In this document: positions 42,125-55,200 of the stretch, piece by piece | Layout: each line of letters opens with the position of its first letter | How positions within the stretch are numbered: position 1 is the first letter of the stretch | DNA from: Scatophagus argus | Taxonomy: Eukaryota; Chordata; Actinopteri; Scatophagidae | Assembly: GCF_020382885.2 (NCBI RefSeq) | Contig: NC_058499.1 | Span: forward strand, 16,725,872-16,789,871 | Direction: 5' to 3' | DNA: 64,000 nt | Translations under genes and position numbers: made by a program | The notes under the pieces: model-generated | What the model saw: only the letters and a program-made list of their open reading frames with translations | Database searches by the model: none | What the model was told of the DNA's origin: nothing

Positions 42125-42911
42125 TTTCCCACCCTGTCTCTTTCTCTCTTTCGCTGACGTCCCTCTGTGATGTGGCATCGGCTCATGCAATTTCCAATTT
42201 CATTATTTTATTTTTCCAGTGCAGCAGCGAGAACGCAAGCAGAAATGCGCACACATTTCTCCTTTCAGTGGTGCTCCAAATTGTTACATTTATATATATA
42301 TTACTTCACAGTGTTGCTTCAATAAAATATGCATGTTGATTTGCTTCTGGGCATCCCGTTTAACATCACCAGTCTTTGTGCTTTTTTTTTTATGCTGCCA
42401 GTCAGCCATTCAACCGGTTACTAAGTCACTGCTACGTCTTCTGGTCTTCGTCAGCGTGGGAAGTTTAAGACGTATAGTGTATTAAACATCTGTGCATGTA
42501 GCAGAGGGCTTAATCAGTCTGTTTCCCTGTCTCCTCTCTGTCTCTCTGTCACCCGGCTCAGATTAACCCTTGTTGAGTTGCTTGTCTGGCTCTGACTGTG
42601 AGAACGCTGGGTTGGTTGCCAAAGTTGGTTGTCTGGTTGTCATGGTTTCCCTGCTTCTTGCTGGTTCCCAGTCTGCCCCCATGAAGAATGAAAGGGAATG
42701 CACGCTCTCTTCTCTTTCTGACTCTCTTCTAGCTCTGTCTCTCTTGCTTGTGCTCTAATTTCTCTCTCAGTCTGAAGTTAACATTGTCCTCTGTCGCATC
42801 CCGCATGTGCCACTTTGTATTTATGGGCCTTTTCTATTTGTCTGCCTTGTCTCTACATGCAACTGTGTGCATGAGTATGTGAATGAATGTATGACTGTGT
42901 TGTCACATGTG

Positions 42912-42913
<2 letters not shown>

Positions 42914-42942
<29 letters not shown>
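42914..42942. repeat. (GT)n microsatellite
   Basis: GT run followed by a GC interruption and more GT. Confidence 0.9.
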
Positions 42943-42947
<5 letters not shown>

Positions 42948-45900
42948 GTGCATGTCTGTGCAGGCGCTGTGCTTGTGCATGTGCTCAGACATACGGTCAT
43001 GGATCAGACAGGCTTGCCCTGCTCTGTGCTCTATGCTGTGCTCCCATTTAAATCTGGGAGATTAGCACATGTGGGGAGCCTCGGCTTTAGTTGCTGTCAG
43101 CTCAGCTAGCCCTGGCAGGCTGTCCTCAGATCAGGGGGGAAGCTATGGCCTCATCCCCCCATTGCTGTCTGCCCTGCTGTACCTTATCCAGTATCAAATA
43201 GATGGGAGGGCCAGTGACCTTGACTTTGGTACAGTTTTCTAACTGCTGCAGCGCACTCATATAGTTCACAGGGCATCGTTTGTCATAGCCTGCCTGCCTT
43301 ACAGCATATAATGTAAATGTTACATTTCTGTCATCACATAATTTGACATGATTCTAAAAGGTCCAGAAAAGGATTTTGTTTTATTAATTTTGGTCACACT
43401 GGCTAATATTTCATCTATAATATGTTTGTTTTTTAGTTTGTTTTTTTTAAAAGGATTGCTTTTTATGAACATTTATGTTTTAACCTTTTATTTGCTAATC
43501 ATCATTTTAAAAAAATGATTATACATACACAAGTAGGGAAACAGTTTTTGAATAAATACAATCCAAGTGTACTCGATTTACTTTTTATAGTTTAGCATCA
43601 AAGCATAGATTAAATTAAATTTACATATTTAGCCAATTTGGCCATTTCATTTGGGATACCTAGGTATTAAGAAAAACACCAGTTTGCTTGCAGAGTTTTA
43701 TTTATTGAACTATTATTGCATTTCCAGTGTGAATACAGTGAATGAATGATTTTTAAATTACATGAAACAGTACCTTTGCTTCTGCAGGCCTGCTGAAAAC
43801 TCCCCTTGGACTGTTTTCCAGGAAAAAATACATGAATGAAAGTGTGTGCAGCACATCCCAGACAGAAGGGGCTGGGTAACTGTGATGCATTCAGAGTTTT
43901 CAGTGCCACTCGCTCCGTTGTCAGCATTTTAGGCTATAAAGCATAACGTTGCCCATGCCTGAAACATCTGAGATGTGGCTTGGCATGTGAAGGAAAGCAG
44001 ACAGCCCTCAGTGAGATTAGGTCAGATGAGCGTGAGTGGTCACAAACCAACAACCTGCACTCAGTTCCTGTCTCTGTGGCACTGACTTCTGACACTTGGC
44101 CTGACTAAACAGAATTGGCACTATGTTAGCCAGCCTGACTTATTTTATCTAAGCTGTGGACATCAAGGAGTGTGTTATTCATGGGGAGGGGAAGGAGGGC
44201 AGGTTCAGTTTGCTACTCTGCTGACACTGGGGAATGTTGTTGCCAGTTTACAGAAAAACCACCTGGATCACAGGTGTTCCTGCATCAGTGGTCCAGCCAA
44301 GACAAACTGTGTCTTCTGTTTGCTTTTCCTGTATTGCCACTTCATCAGTGAGTGGGTCAGTGCTTTGAATCTGCTGCCAGGTCAAATCGTCTGTCATGAC
44401 TATGTATGAGGATGAAATCAGATCACAGGGAGGTGTCTTGAATTGAGACAGTGAATTTAACAGTCTTTGTGTTTTTTTCCCCCATCTGGCCTGAATTGTG
44501 GGCTCAGCCTGTGCTAGTTTCCTCCAAATCTCTGGCCTTGTAGTGCTGTACTGGTTTGTGAAAGTATTTCAGCATAAATCTTTTAATACAGCCAGCACGC
44601 TCTCCCATTTGGATTTTGCCCTACTTCTATTGGCTGACTGTTCACCAACAAGCATCCAGCTATTTACAGCATACCCAGACTAAGTATAAACATTTAAAGA
44701 TCAGGTGCTGCATCCGTAATGTATTATGCATCATTAAACATTTCCATTTGATTAGCATATGTGATCTGACCAGAAATCTTACATAGGTTTTTAAAAACTA
44801 CTAAACATTAATGTTAAGTTTGTTCCTCCTTTCAGTCACTAAATTCAATTCCATACTTCTGTGAGGTCATGAAGGCCATTGTACTGAAGGGACGATCTGT
44901 CAGTCAAATGATCTTTCAGCCTTTTACAGCCCAGTGATTAAATTATTATCTTGCCACATTCTGATGGTGAAAAAAAGTTCACTTGTTCTCATTTGACCTA
45001 TATTTGAGGACATGTACTCATGTTATCTATCACATCAGCTAACCTGTTGCACTTTGAATTCCTCGAACAGCTCGGCAAGTCTGTCTGCGAGATGCTTTGC
45101 CAAGTTGGACACCTTAGCTCCCTTGGTCTGTGAGGGTTTAAAACATCGTTTACAGACGGGTCTTGTGGTGTCCATGGGCTTGCGCTGACTTTCATATGGT
45201 TGGAAGACCACTTTACTTGCTGAAGTGTGCGTGAAACTGAAGCATTAAGTTGTGCTTGCAGGGACTGGAGTGATGGAAGCAGAGTACTGCAAACTGTCCT
45301 CTCTGTTTTACATTGACGCAACTCATGCTATGGCTCAAAATCTCTCAAAACACTAATTCTTAAAGCACTTATAGTAATAAAATTGGCTGTAGTACAGTTT
45401 GTAATGACAGCATATTGCAATACCTTTCTATTATTGGTATACCATGCAACACTAATTCTTACTTTCTCCCTTACTTGCATTTTTCTGTCTTATATCGTTT
45501 TTTTCTGCACTCTTTCCTGACTAATGGAACAGTTGATGGAGTGATTAAGGGAAAGAGCAATGAAGTAGGCGAAGGTTTCATCTCTTTATCCCAGATGGTT
45601 GAGTTTTTTTTATTTTATTTTTTATTCATCACTAAAAGCTGCTTATTTCTGAGGTGGCTACTGTTTTTTTTGCACAGCTGTGTGTGTGCATGTGTGTCTG
45701 GGTGCCAGTGTTTTAGTGTGCACCGCATTCTCCTGCTGATACATAACAATGTCTGAGAGCTGTAACTCATGGGACATGGATGAACATAAGAGAGACAGAG
45801 GGGTGGGGGGCCGGGCTCACAAAAGGAGACAGTTTCTGAGGGAGAAAAAGAGTCACAGCGGTAAAGCATCTCTCAGGGTCAGTACGCCTGTTATTGTTCA

Positions 45901-48773
45901 AATCCAGGCACACGCACAAACACACAAACACACACGCACACAGGAATGTGCTGTGCAGCAGCAGAGTTTCTACAGGAATCCCAGCTCTCCCTCCGACTGC
46001 AGCAGAGCTCTGACGTCATCACTGGGGGAAATGCAGCCACAGCAGGAAGAACTGCTCACAGTAAAGAGCCTGAGGACACGCACACACCCACGCACACCTT
46101 TAGGACATTTGGGAAGCTTATTACTCTACTTTTAAATACTGTCCTCTGTTTAACCTTATAAAATTTATGTTTGTACGTATATGTATTGATGTAGCTGATG
46201 TATTGACTTGTATGTGTATGAGTAGACTGAAGGTCTGTTCTGTTATGTGAAGAGTCAGTAGCCATAGCAACACCGAGACCCATTTCCATGTGTTGTTTCA
46301 CATGCTGAGGACATGAGTAAGGCTCTGCTCAACTAAGTTGTTATTATGGCTGGTCAGCTGCTGTCCACAGTGCTGTTTTGAAGTATTATGGTTTGTATAA
46401 CGAGAGCATGAATGAGAGCCAGTGGTGTCCATGTCCATTTGTCAGTGTTGGTGTCTACGCATACAGTAGCCCATGTGGATTTAAGAAAAACTGACCACAC
46501 ATGCAGGCCTGCATGTGGCACCGCTGTGATCACTGACAGCTACTTTCCTCTTTGTGTAATGCGCTCTTTACCAGGCTGTTTGCGTTGTTGGACATGTAGA
46601 GTACAGCAGCAGCTTCCTCTGGATTTGTTTTGGAAATAGGGCTGTGGTAAAATGTTTTTTGAGTCGCATCTGCTCACTGCATCTTTTCATGTTTTTTCTT
46701 CATTTCCACCAGTGTGGCTCTCTCAAGAAAATATGGTCATGGTGCCTGTGGGAAGCATCACTCAGACAAACAGTAATGACATTGTTTTGGGTTTACAACT
46801 GGAGAGTGGCAACCCCCTTTAAATGAAAAAAAAAAATATTTTTAATTTGTTACAGAACATTTCAACAGTAAAATGCCCTCATACTCATCACACAGGAGAC
46901 TTAGGTAAACATGCCATATTGGCTGGGATTCCTTATGTAATGAAATGACCTATAATAATATCATCCAAACTGCTTTTTTGCTGTACATCTGGTCTCCAAA
47001 ATTGTTTATTACCTTAACAGACACACCATAGCCTTCCTTCCTTTTTTCTATTTCTGTTTCCATTATCCCTCTTTTCTCACTTTGTCATGCCACCCGTTCC
47101 TTTTTTGACCCCTCTTCCTCCAGCTTCCTCATTTCCTCGCCTCGCGCCTAATGGAGGTATTCCCTTGCAGCCTCCAGGCCTCGTACTGCCATTCTGCTCA
47201 GGTAGGGCTCATTTCATGCAGAATGATTATATCTCACCGGCAGCAGTTCAGGGCCGGATAAACCCGAGTGTTGTGGACCTGCACAATTGCATAAGGAATT
47301 CAATTAAATCTTTACATATACTCCCTTGCAGTATATACCTGCTAGTCAAAGTCGTGACGCATACAGTATGCGTGTTCACCTTATTCAGTTTCACATGTGT
47401 GCTTTCATACATATACACAAATACGTGTATGGATGTAAAAAAAATTATGCACATTCAAAGACGGCAGTATACACATATACTAAAATGGCTATGGCTTTAT
47501 CTACAGCACTTTTTGTTTTAACACCCGCTATGAGATTCCCCTCTTCTGTTCCTCTATCTCAAATCTTTCCCAGTGTGATGGAAAGAAAAGCAAATTTGTG
47601 CTATTAAAAGTAGCAAATTGCAGACATAACCATTTGTGAGTGCGTATGTGTGTGTGTGTGAGAACAGGCTAATTTGATGTGAAAGAAGGTAATAGAAGAA
47701 GCATATCCTGTGTTGGTTGTATGGGCCTGACCTGATTATTGCCTGTAAAGACTCATCACACTTCATACAGCCGAACCACAGGGGTGAGACGGCAGTAGTA
47801 ATTTGACAATGATGAAGTAAAAAACGCTTGTGTAATTTGTGCTTCTTGTGCTTTATCGTCTGTCATCATGTTTCTTTTTTTTGAGTCTTGCGGCATTGCA
47901 TATGCCAGGATTTCATGACATACTTTCTAATGGGAAAGTTACAGGGATGCTTGTTTTTATGAGGAAAAAATAAAGATCTTTAAAAGTTCAGTTGGAATGA
48001 CGAAATACCTCATCTTCTGATTTGGAAATGGGGAACATTTGGCGTTGTCAGCTCATGTTTCTAATGCCCTTAAGCTTGTGATTTTGTCTGTACGACTTGG
48101 GCTGATTAGGCTCACATGAGACCTGAATTTATTACTCTGTCTTCGCCCGTGTCATTATACTTCAACCTCTTATATTCACTCCTTAATGAGACTTTATGAA
48201 ATATTCAAACCTTTACCTGGAAGAGCTCACTGTATGTGTTTGTGAGTGTGTGTCTCTCCAGCTGTGTGTTCTTGTGTATCAGCAGTTTTGACTTCTCTCA
48301 TAGCACTGACAAATACGGCAAGACAAAAGACAGACAGACAGAGGAATACATTACCTGTGCACCTGCAGACAGACATGATTTGAGTCAGCATAATGATTTG
48401 TTATTTCAGAATTTACCACCCAGCCAATGATTAGTCCAGGGTAGATCAGGATCATTAAATCAAAGAGAGATACATTTGTTGAATGGGTGTGTGTTAGCCT
48501 CACTCTGGGCCTCCTCTCGTCTTATTTCAGTCCTGCTCTCTCACTTTCTTTCTCCGACTGTCTCTCCTTGAGCACATCACTAAATCAACCAGACCTTTTA
48601 ATTAAAAGACACATTTTCTTGGCCTTAAATGCACGATAACCAGTCTGAGTTGCCCATGGACACAAACGCATTACCTCTCACCACCTTTTCTAAAACATAC
48701 ACTGTAGACTCTAAGGTAACAAAATGAAAGGAGAGCTGAACTTTGGCAAAAAACAATAAACAAAAACCCCATT

Positions 48774-49147
48774 CGGGCGGCATGGGGATGCAGTGGTTAG
48801 CACTGTCGCCTCATAGCAAGAAGGTTACACGTTCGAATCCCCTTCTGGGCCCTTCTGTGTGGAGTTTGCATGTTCTCCCTGTGCCTGCGTGGGTTTTCTC
48901 CGGGTTCTCCGGCTTCCACAATCCCAAAAACATGCACATTAGATTAACTGGCTACTCTACATTGCCCCTAGTTGTGTGTGTGAGAGTGTGTCTGTCTGTC
49001 TGTCTTTGTGTGTTGGCCCTGTGATTGCCTGGCAACCAGTCCAGGGTGTACCCCGCCTCTTGCGCGTAATCAGCTGGGATAGGCTCCAGCCCCCCTGCCC
49101 CGCGACCCTGACAGATAAGCGGTATAGAAAATGGATGGATGGATGGA
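48774..49147 (+). mobile_element. tRNA-derived SINE, family B, full length
   Basis: Pol III-type head: A-box-like gtggttagcactg at 48793-48805 and B-box GTTCGAATCC at 48831-48840. The body gcatgttctccctgtgcctg, then gtgggttttctccgggttct, is a well-known teleost repeat. The 3' end reads agcggtatagaaaatggatg and closes in (GGAT)n at about 49130-49147. The retained boxes and (GGAT)n tail suggest a fairly young copy. Not a functional tRNA gene: no cloverleaf was found beyond the two boxes. Confidence 0.85.
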
Positions 49148-51892
49148 AAAACCTGATTCCTTATGTCTTAAATTGTCTTACTTGTTCGGGAGAGGTAGTT
49201 GATATACCCCCCTCATCTTGTCTGACTTTAGAAAGAAACCCTTCCTCCTGCCCTTCTCCCCTTTGAAGAGCTCTCTAATGAAGTGCTCTTGTTCCCTGTA
49301 AATTACACTGTAGCAGCTTGTGTGTCACGTATGAGAAGTCCCATGTATGAGGGCATGGAGATGACAGAGAGCTCACTGAGGCCCTCTCCTGGGGCCCAGG
49401 ATGTGTGTCCAGACTACGTAGTGGTTCATTAAGTGAGTCCCAGGACCCACATCAGGCCTCTTCTGGTTCACACGGAAGCTCGCTCCCTGATGTGACCCTT
49501 TGCCTTTGCATGCACCTCACACACACAGCGGTCTCTGATTTCTAACTGAGAGGCTAAGAGTGTTTGGTGGAGAGGGAGCGAAGGGACCGCCATCTATCAA
49601 GCCATATGTGAAGCAGTCTTAGAAAGCCATTACTGATCTTCCTTTCCTTTCTTTCACAGTTTATTGGCAAAAGCAAACGAATGATACTCAAAAACAGCTT
49701 GCTGCAGCTTGTGTTTTTAATGTTGAAAAGAATTAGCTTGGATAATACAAATACATCCACATACACACACACATCCTGCGACACTTGTGTACATGCATTC
49801 AGCTGTTTGGCTAATTAGGGCCACATTCAGTCGTAAGGATCTGATCAACTGGATGAAGCTGCTTTGGCTGTAAGGCTGTTTCCTCAGAAGAGGCCCATGC
49901 ACGTGCTGAACGCTCAATCGTGACTGCAACAGTGCAGTGAGAGTACGTCACATGAATATGGAGACACCACGTTTTTTGTGCTGTTTGTTTTAATTACATA
50001 TCTGTGAAAGTGTATATGTACATGTGTTAGTCTGTGTGTGAGATTAATCTCTGAGGGGCCAGAGGTGATGGGGTCAGAGTGGAGTTTCCTGTGGAGCTAA
50101 TAACAGTGATTAAGAAGAGGGTTTTGGAGGGGCTTAACCTTCATCAACCCCTTCTTCTCCATGTAAATGGCTTGATCTGACATTGTGGTTGCATGGTAGA
50201 GTGTTTTCATTTGTTTCTTCTGTTGTTGTCTCTGTATTGTAACATGCTTATGTTTTAAGAAAACAGGGCTTCTTTGAACGCGTTAGATTTTGCTGATTGT
50301 TAGTGAGCTAGCTGAAATAGAGTGTCTTCAATAGTTCAGTAGCACTCTACCCCAAAGGATAGCTCTATTCATTTTGAAACTTGCACAGCTAGTTATTTAA
50401 CCCCTCAAACTTGCAGCTGTTAGCAGAAGCATTACGTGATGGATCTCCTAATTTAGCTGTGCATTGCTTTGCAGGGAAAATTTAAATGTGCCTTAAAGCC
50501 TCTGTTGACTATTCACCACATTATTTGAAACAGGCATGTTTGTTTTTATATATTGCTCTCATAATATGTCATTTGTCATTTTGCAAGGCTGTTATTGGAT
50601 TTTAAACCTCAAAAATAGTCTCAATCGGCACATGACGATTGCTGCCTTGTCTGTGATAGGAAAGGCAAATCTCGTGTTTGCATTATTTGACAAAAGCAAT
50701 ATTTAACTTTCAAAGTTCTTCAAATACTAATCATTTGGATGAGTGATTAGTCCAATTATAATAACACAAATTATGGCCTGTGTTTATATTAGTGCAGCCA
50801 GTTAGTAAAAACAAGTTAATTATGCCAAGCCACATTAGCCTACGAGATATTATTTTATTTGGACGTGTAATAGCTTTTAAATTGCCTGACTGCTCACATA
50901 TTTCCAATCAAAAATTGCAAACGATCCCTGTCATATTAAAATCCCCTGGTCTCCTTGCTTTAATAGGGGTTCCCCAAATTTCCCAGGCCAGTAGTGATAT
51001 ATGAGTTAAATCCACATCCTCAGCCCTGTGCTAGAGTGACACTGAACTAAGAGCTGAGGTCTTTTTTTAATGGCTTTTACCAACCTCATTCTTTTTCAAA
51101 GCTGCTTTTTTTTCTTACTTCACTCACTTTCCTTTTTCCATCAGCTTCTTCCCCCTCCCACCCTCACTCCTCTCACATTTTCATCCTTGCGTTCTTTTTT
51201 CTGCCTGTCTAACTTTTCCATCCTGACTTCAGCCTTCCTCACCACTTTCAGTGTGCCTCTCAGCATCACCCTGTTATTTCTCTCTTCCTCCACCTCTCCA
51301 TGTTACCCTTTCTCAGCCTAATGGGATCACCGAAGAACATGTCTCCCTCTCTGGCTTTGCTCTCTCCGATATCCTCACTTATCACTGTGAAGTTAATGAA
51401 ACGGAGTACCAGAATGATACCTTCCTCCCATCGCTTACTTACCTACAGTATCTTCATCCCTTCATCCTAACCCCCTCTCTTTTTAAATATCTTATTCTTG
51501 TGTCCTTTTTTTGTTCCCCTCCATCTGACTTTGAATCTTTATTTTTGTAGTTCAAGACTGAATGATTTTACTCCCCTCAGTCTTTAACTCGTACCTTACT
51601 CTTCGCACACAATCGATAAAGCTGTAAATGCATTTCCTCCCTTCCCCCCGGTATTGTTATCTCCCACAATTCTTTTTAAATTTCTGTATTCTGCTGCCTC
51701 ACATAATAGTGAAATGGAAAGGCCTGGATGCACATTATGTTGTGTGCTCAGTTAGCACAAACATCACCTTTCTGCCTACTCCCCCAGCCTGCATTTAACG
51801 CTTTCTTTTCTCTCACAGGAAATATCACTCTTTTATGAGTGACCCAGAGTCTTTTTGTGTATAGGTTGCAATGTACAGAGTGACAGCAAGCC

Positions 51893-51894
<2 letters not shown>

Positions 51895-51954
<60 letters not shown>
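51895..51954. repeat. (GT)27 microsatellite ending in GCGCGC
   Basis: Among the longest GT runs in the window; the GTGCGCGCAC end extends the alternating purine-pyrimidine tract and could adopt Z-DNA. Confidence 0.95.
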
Positions 51955-52232
51955 CGCTGTTGTGTATGCACCAGTGCTTATCATGTCAAAGCCCTCTACC
52001 TGTCAGAAATGTCACACATGGTGTTGCCCACACAGATGGCTTTGCTGGTGGGCTGTGCATGTGTGTTATGCTGTTACTGTGTGTGTGTTTGCACTGTCTG
52101 ACTGGTCTCAGTATAATGCACAAATGCTGCCTGTAGCTTGGCTCATAGGTTAGTCAATAAGGAAAATACATTTGTGAGCTGGAGAAATTATCTGTCACAA
52201 AGTCACTTCAACTTCACCAGAACTGAATATAG

Positions 52233-52256
52233 TCTCTCTCTCTCTCTCTTCCTCCC

Positions 52257-52292
<36 letters not shown>

Positions 52293-52296
52293 GCAC
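52233..52296. repeat. Compound (CT)n(CA)n microsatellite
   Basis: CT repeats interrupted by cctccc, then CA repeats. Confidence 0.95.
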
Positions 52297-55200
52297 ATAA
52301 ACTGAGCACATTGCAAGCATGCCACATGCGCTGGCACACCTGGTGAGTTCAGACAGCATGTCAGCATCTCACAGCGAGTGGTTCCAGTCAACACAGTGAT
52401 GCTGAAGTCAGACCCCCCTCTGCTTGTATTCAGTCGCCCTCCTACAACCCCACCCGCCTACGTGAACACACAGACACTCACACACTCGTGCACATTAATA
52501 TATATTCTCACCATACTTGAGTGCGAAAAGATGCTGTTTTTGATTTGCCTTTTGCAGGAGCACATTCTGGTGGGAGAGTGGGCGTGCCAACTATTTATAT
52601 ACCCTGTGTGTGTGTCTTACTGCACCTGTTTGCTTCAGTACCTGGTTGCCCTCATTGGTGGATACCATTATAGTCACATAGGATCACCATGGTAACTAGC
52701 GTGCTGAATAACCATACAGGCATGTGACACCACTTGTAATTGCACAGAAGCAAGAAGACACTGTTTTTCTGGCCAAAACACTTTCATCGCCTTCTTTGGG
52801 CACTTTCAAAGTTTTCTTGATATTCCCACCCTGCATTTGGAATTTCATTCGAATGAAGGTTACAGGGTTCATTTTTTCCCCCAGCGGCTGTGATCAGAGA
52901 GAAACAGAGACGACAGACCTCTAGAAGAGAGAAAGGTGAGCCTGTTGCTCCTGGCTTTGATGATGCCTCTCATTCACTCAGCCACTGTAAATTTCACTGG
53001 GCCTTTGAAACCCCAGGCCACATTACACTGGGGGCCTGCTTCTAATTGAAGGGAATATTATGCCATCAAAGGCCCACAAGGGAAAGGTGCAGATTTCACA
53101 GAAATGCAGGCAAGATCAGAGTCTAAAGCTGCCACTAATGATTATTGTAATGATCAGTTAACCTGTAAATTATTGTTTTGAATTAGTGATAAATCCTTTG
53201 GTCTGTCAGAAAATAGCGAAAAATTCACATCATAATTTCTCAAAACCTGCGGTGGCGCCTTCATGATTTCTGTTTTGTTTGAATAACAGTCCAGTTCACC
53301 TTCAGCCAACTGTACAAAACCAAAAGATATTCAAATCACAATGATGCACACAAGCACACAAAATCAGCAAATTCTCACTGGAACCAACAAATGTTTGACT
53401 TTTCTGCCTTATAGTTAATAGAATAATCCATTTATTTGATAAGGTCCTGAATGAATGACGGAAGATCTAAGAAACTTATTTAGAACATATAGATGGAGAT
53501 CTGTACAGTGTAAAAGGGAAATATGACTTAATGGTCTTAATTTGGGAAAATAAGTAGAAGGAAATATATGTAAAAAAAAAGGGAAAGTAAGTGTAAAAGA
53601 AAGAATAGATAGAAAGATAGCCCATGGAAGAAAAAGAGAGGGAGTTTATCTACAAGGATTAAATCTCATTCTGGTCTGGCCCTGTGAGATTACCAACTTG
53701 CCCACTCGAGTGCTATGAAAACGCAGGCAGATTAGGCGCACACACGTGTGCGCACACCCTCGTACACATCCACGTGCACGCAAATAAACACACAAACTAT
53801 ATAGGGGATTAGGCCTCACTGCGAACCCAAAGGCTGGGCTGAAGCAGATGGCTGCCCTTTGTATTGTTATGTAACCTTACCGAGACCTGATCCACATGCA
53901 AACACAGTTCGTTTTCCTGGCTCACGTGCACACAAACTCACACATATACATGCACCCTGCGAAATAATATTCTCCAGTATAATATTTTTGTCTTGCCACA
54001 TCAGAGTTTGAAAATAAAAAGTGCTCAGGATGACTGAATAAGAGGATGAGTGGAGTAACAGAGAAGAAATGGAGAAAGAAGACAGACGGACCGTCAAGTG
54101 GTGGGAGGGCGGTGGCACAGTGCCAGGAGGTTTGGAGAAGTGCCAGAGAAGCATGCTCACACATACATACACACTGAACACACACACACAAAACACTCCC
54201 AGTAGGGTGCTGGGGCGAGCCAAGGTGACCTGACTAGGTGACGGGAGGGTCACCATGCCAACGGGGCTGACTGATGTCACCCCGGCTCTCTGTGTCAGAG
54301 GCTGCTGAAAGAGAAGGAAGGGGGTGAGGGTCCAGGGGCTTGTGAATATGCGTGTGTGTGTCCTGTGGTGGCAGGACCTGTGTGTACTCGGGAGTTGGAT
54401 GGAGTCAGGCCCTCAGAGTACTCGCTGGCAAGCTGACATTGAAAGAGAGTGTATTGTACAATATGGGGCATTGTAGGGCAAAAAAACCCATTAACTGTGG
54501 TTGGTCTCTGTGTTGCTCTGAGACAGAGACACATAAGTACATCATACATTTAAAAAGAATACACCAGGTTCTGTGAAATTCATCCAGCAATCAAATTAGC
54601 TATTGATGAGAACATGTCCAATATTATTAAGTCAGGTAGACCCTTTCAAAACTATTAAAAGAGAAAAGAAGTTTAGCAGTTTTGTGTAAGATACATATGT
54701 GAGCCTGAATACGACCATTATGGCACATTCCTTAGTATTGACCATGAGACCATTTGTCTTTTATTTCCCTCAGACAGCTAGAATACCTTCCTGTACATGA
54801 CCCTTAAGCCACCAACGGTGTATGTTTTGCCTCTGGCTGAACTACTCACTTACCAGAGACTCCGGTTATTTCCCTCCAGTCTCTCCTTTTTTTTCCTGTC
54901 CTCTCTAGTTTCATGAAGTACATTTTCCCTCCAGTCAGCAGTCAACAAGGACAAACGGAGACTAATTACAGTACTGTTAGTTACACTGCGGCTCACTGCA
55001 GAGAGGTTGAGAAACGAGAGTGAAAGTAAATCAACTTTTTAATTGCAGAAGTTCAGGAAAGCAAACTCTAGGCTGTCCTTGCACTGGTGAAGCACTCCTG
55101 ATCACAGCAGAATCTGGTTGTTTATTCCTCCAGAAGGCCCAGTTCTGTCCCTGGCTCTGTGGTCCACAGATTCCAGGCTTGGTCCCACACGGCACTGCAA

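Noticed and set aside
48793..48850. Possible functional tRNA gene
   Set aside because: A- and B-boxes are present but no acceptor or anticodon stems could be paired, and the flanking body is a known fish SINE type.
53736..53757. Apparent palindrome around CACACGTGTG
   Set aside because: Only the central 10 bases are perfect and it sits in a CA/CG-rich stretch where such palindromes arise easily.
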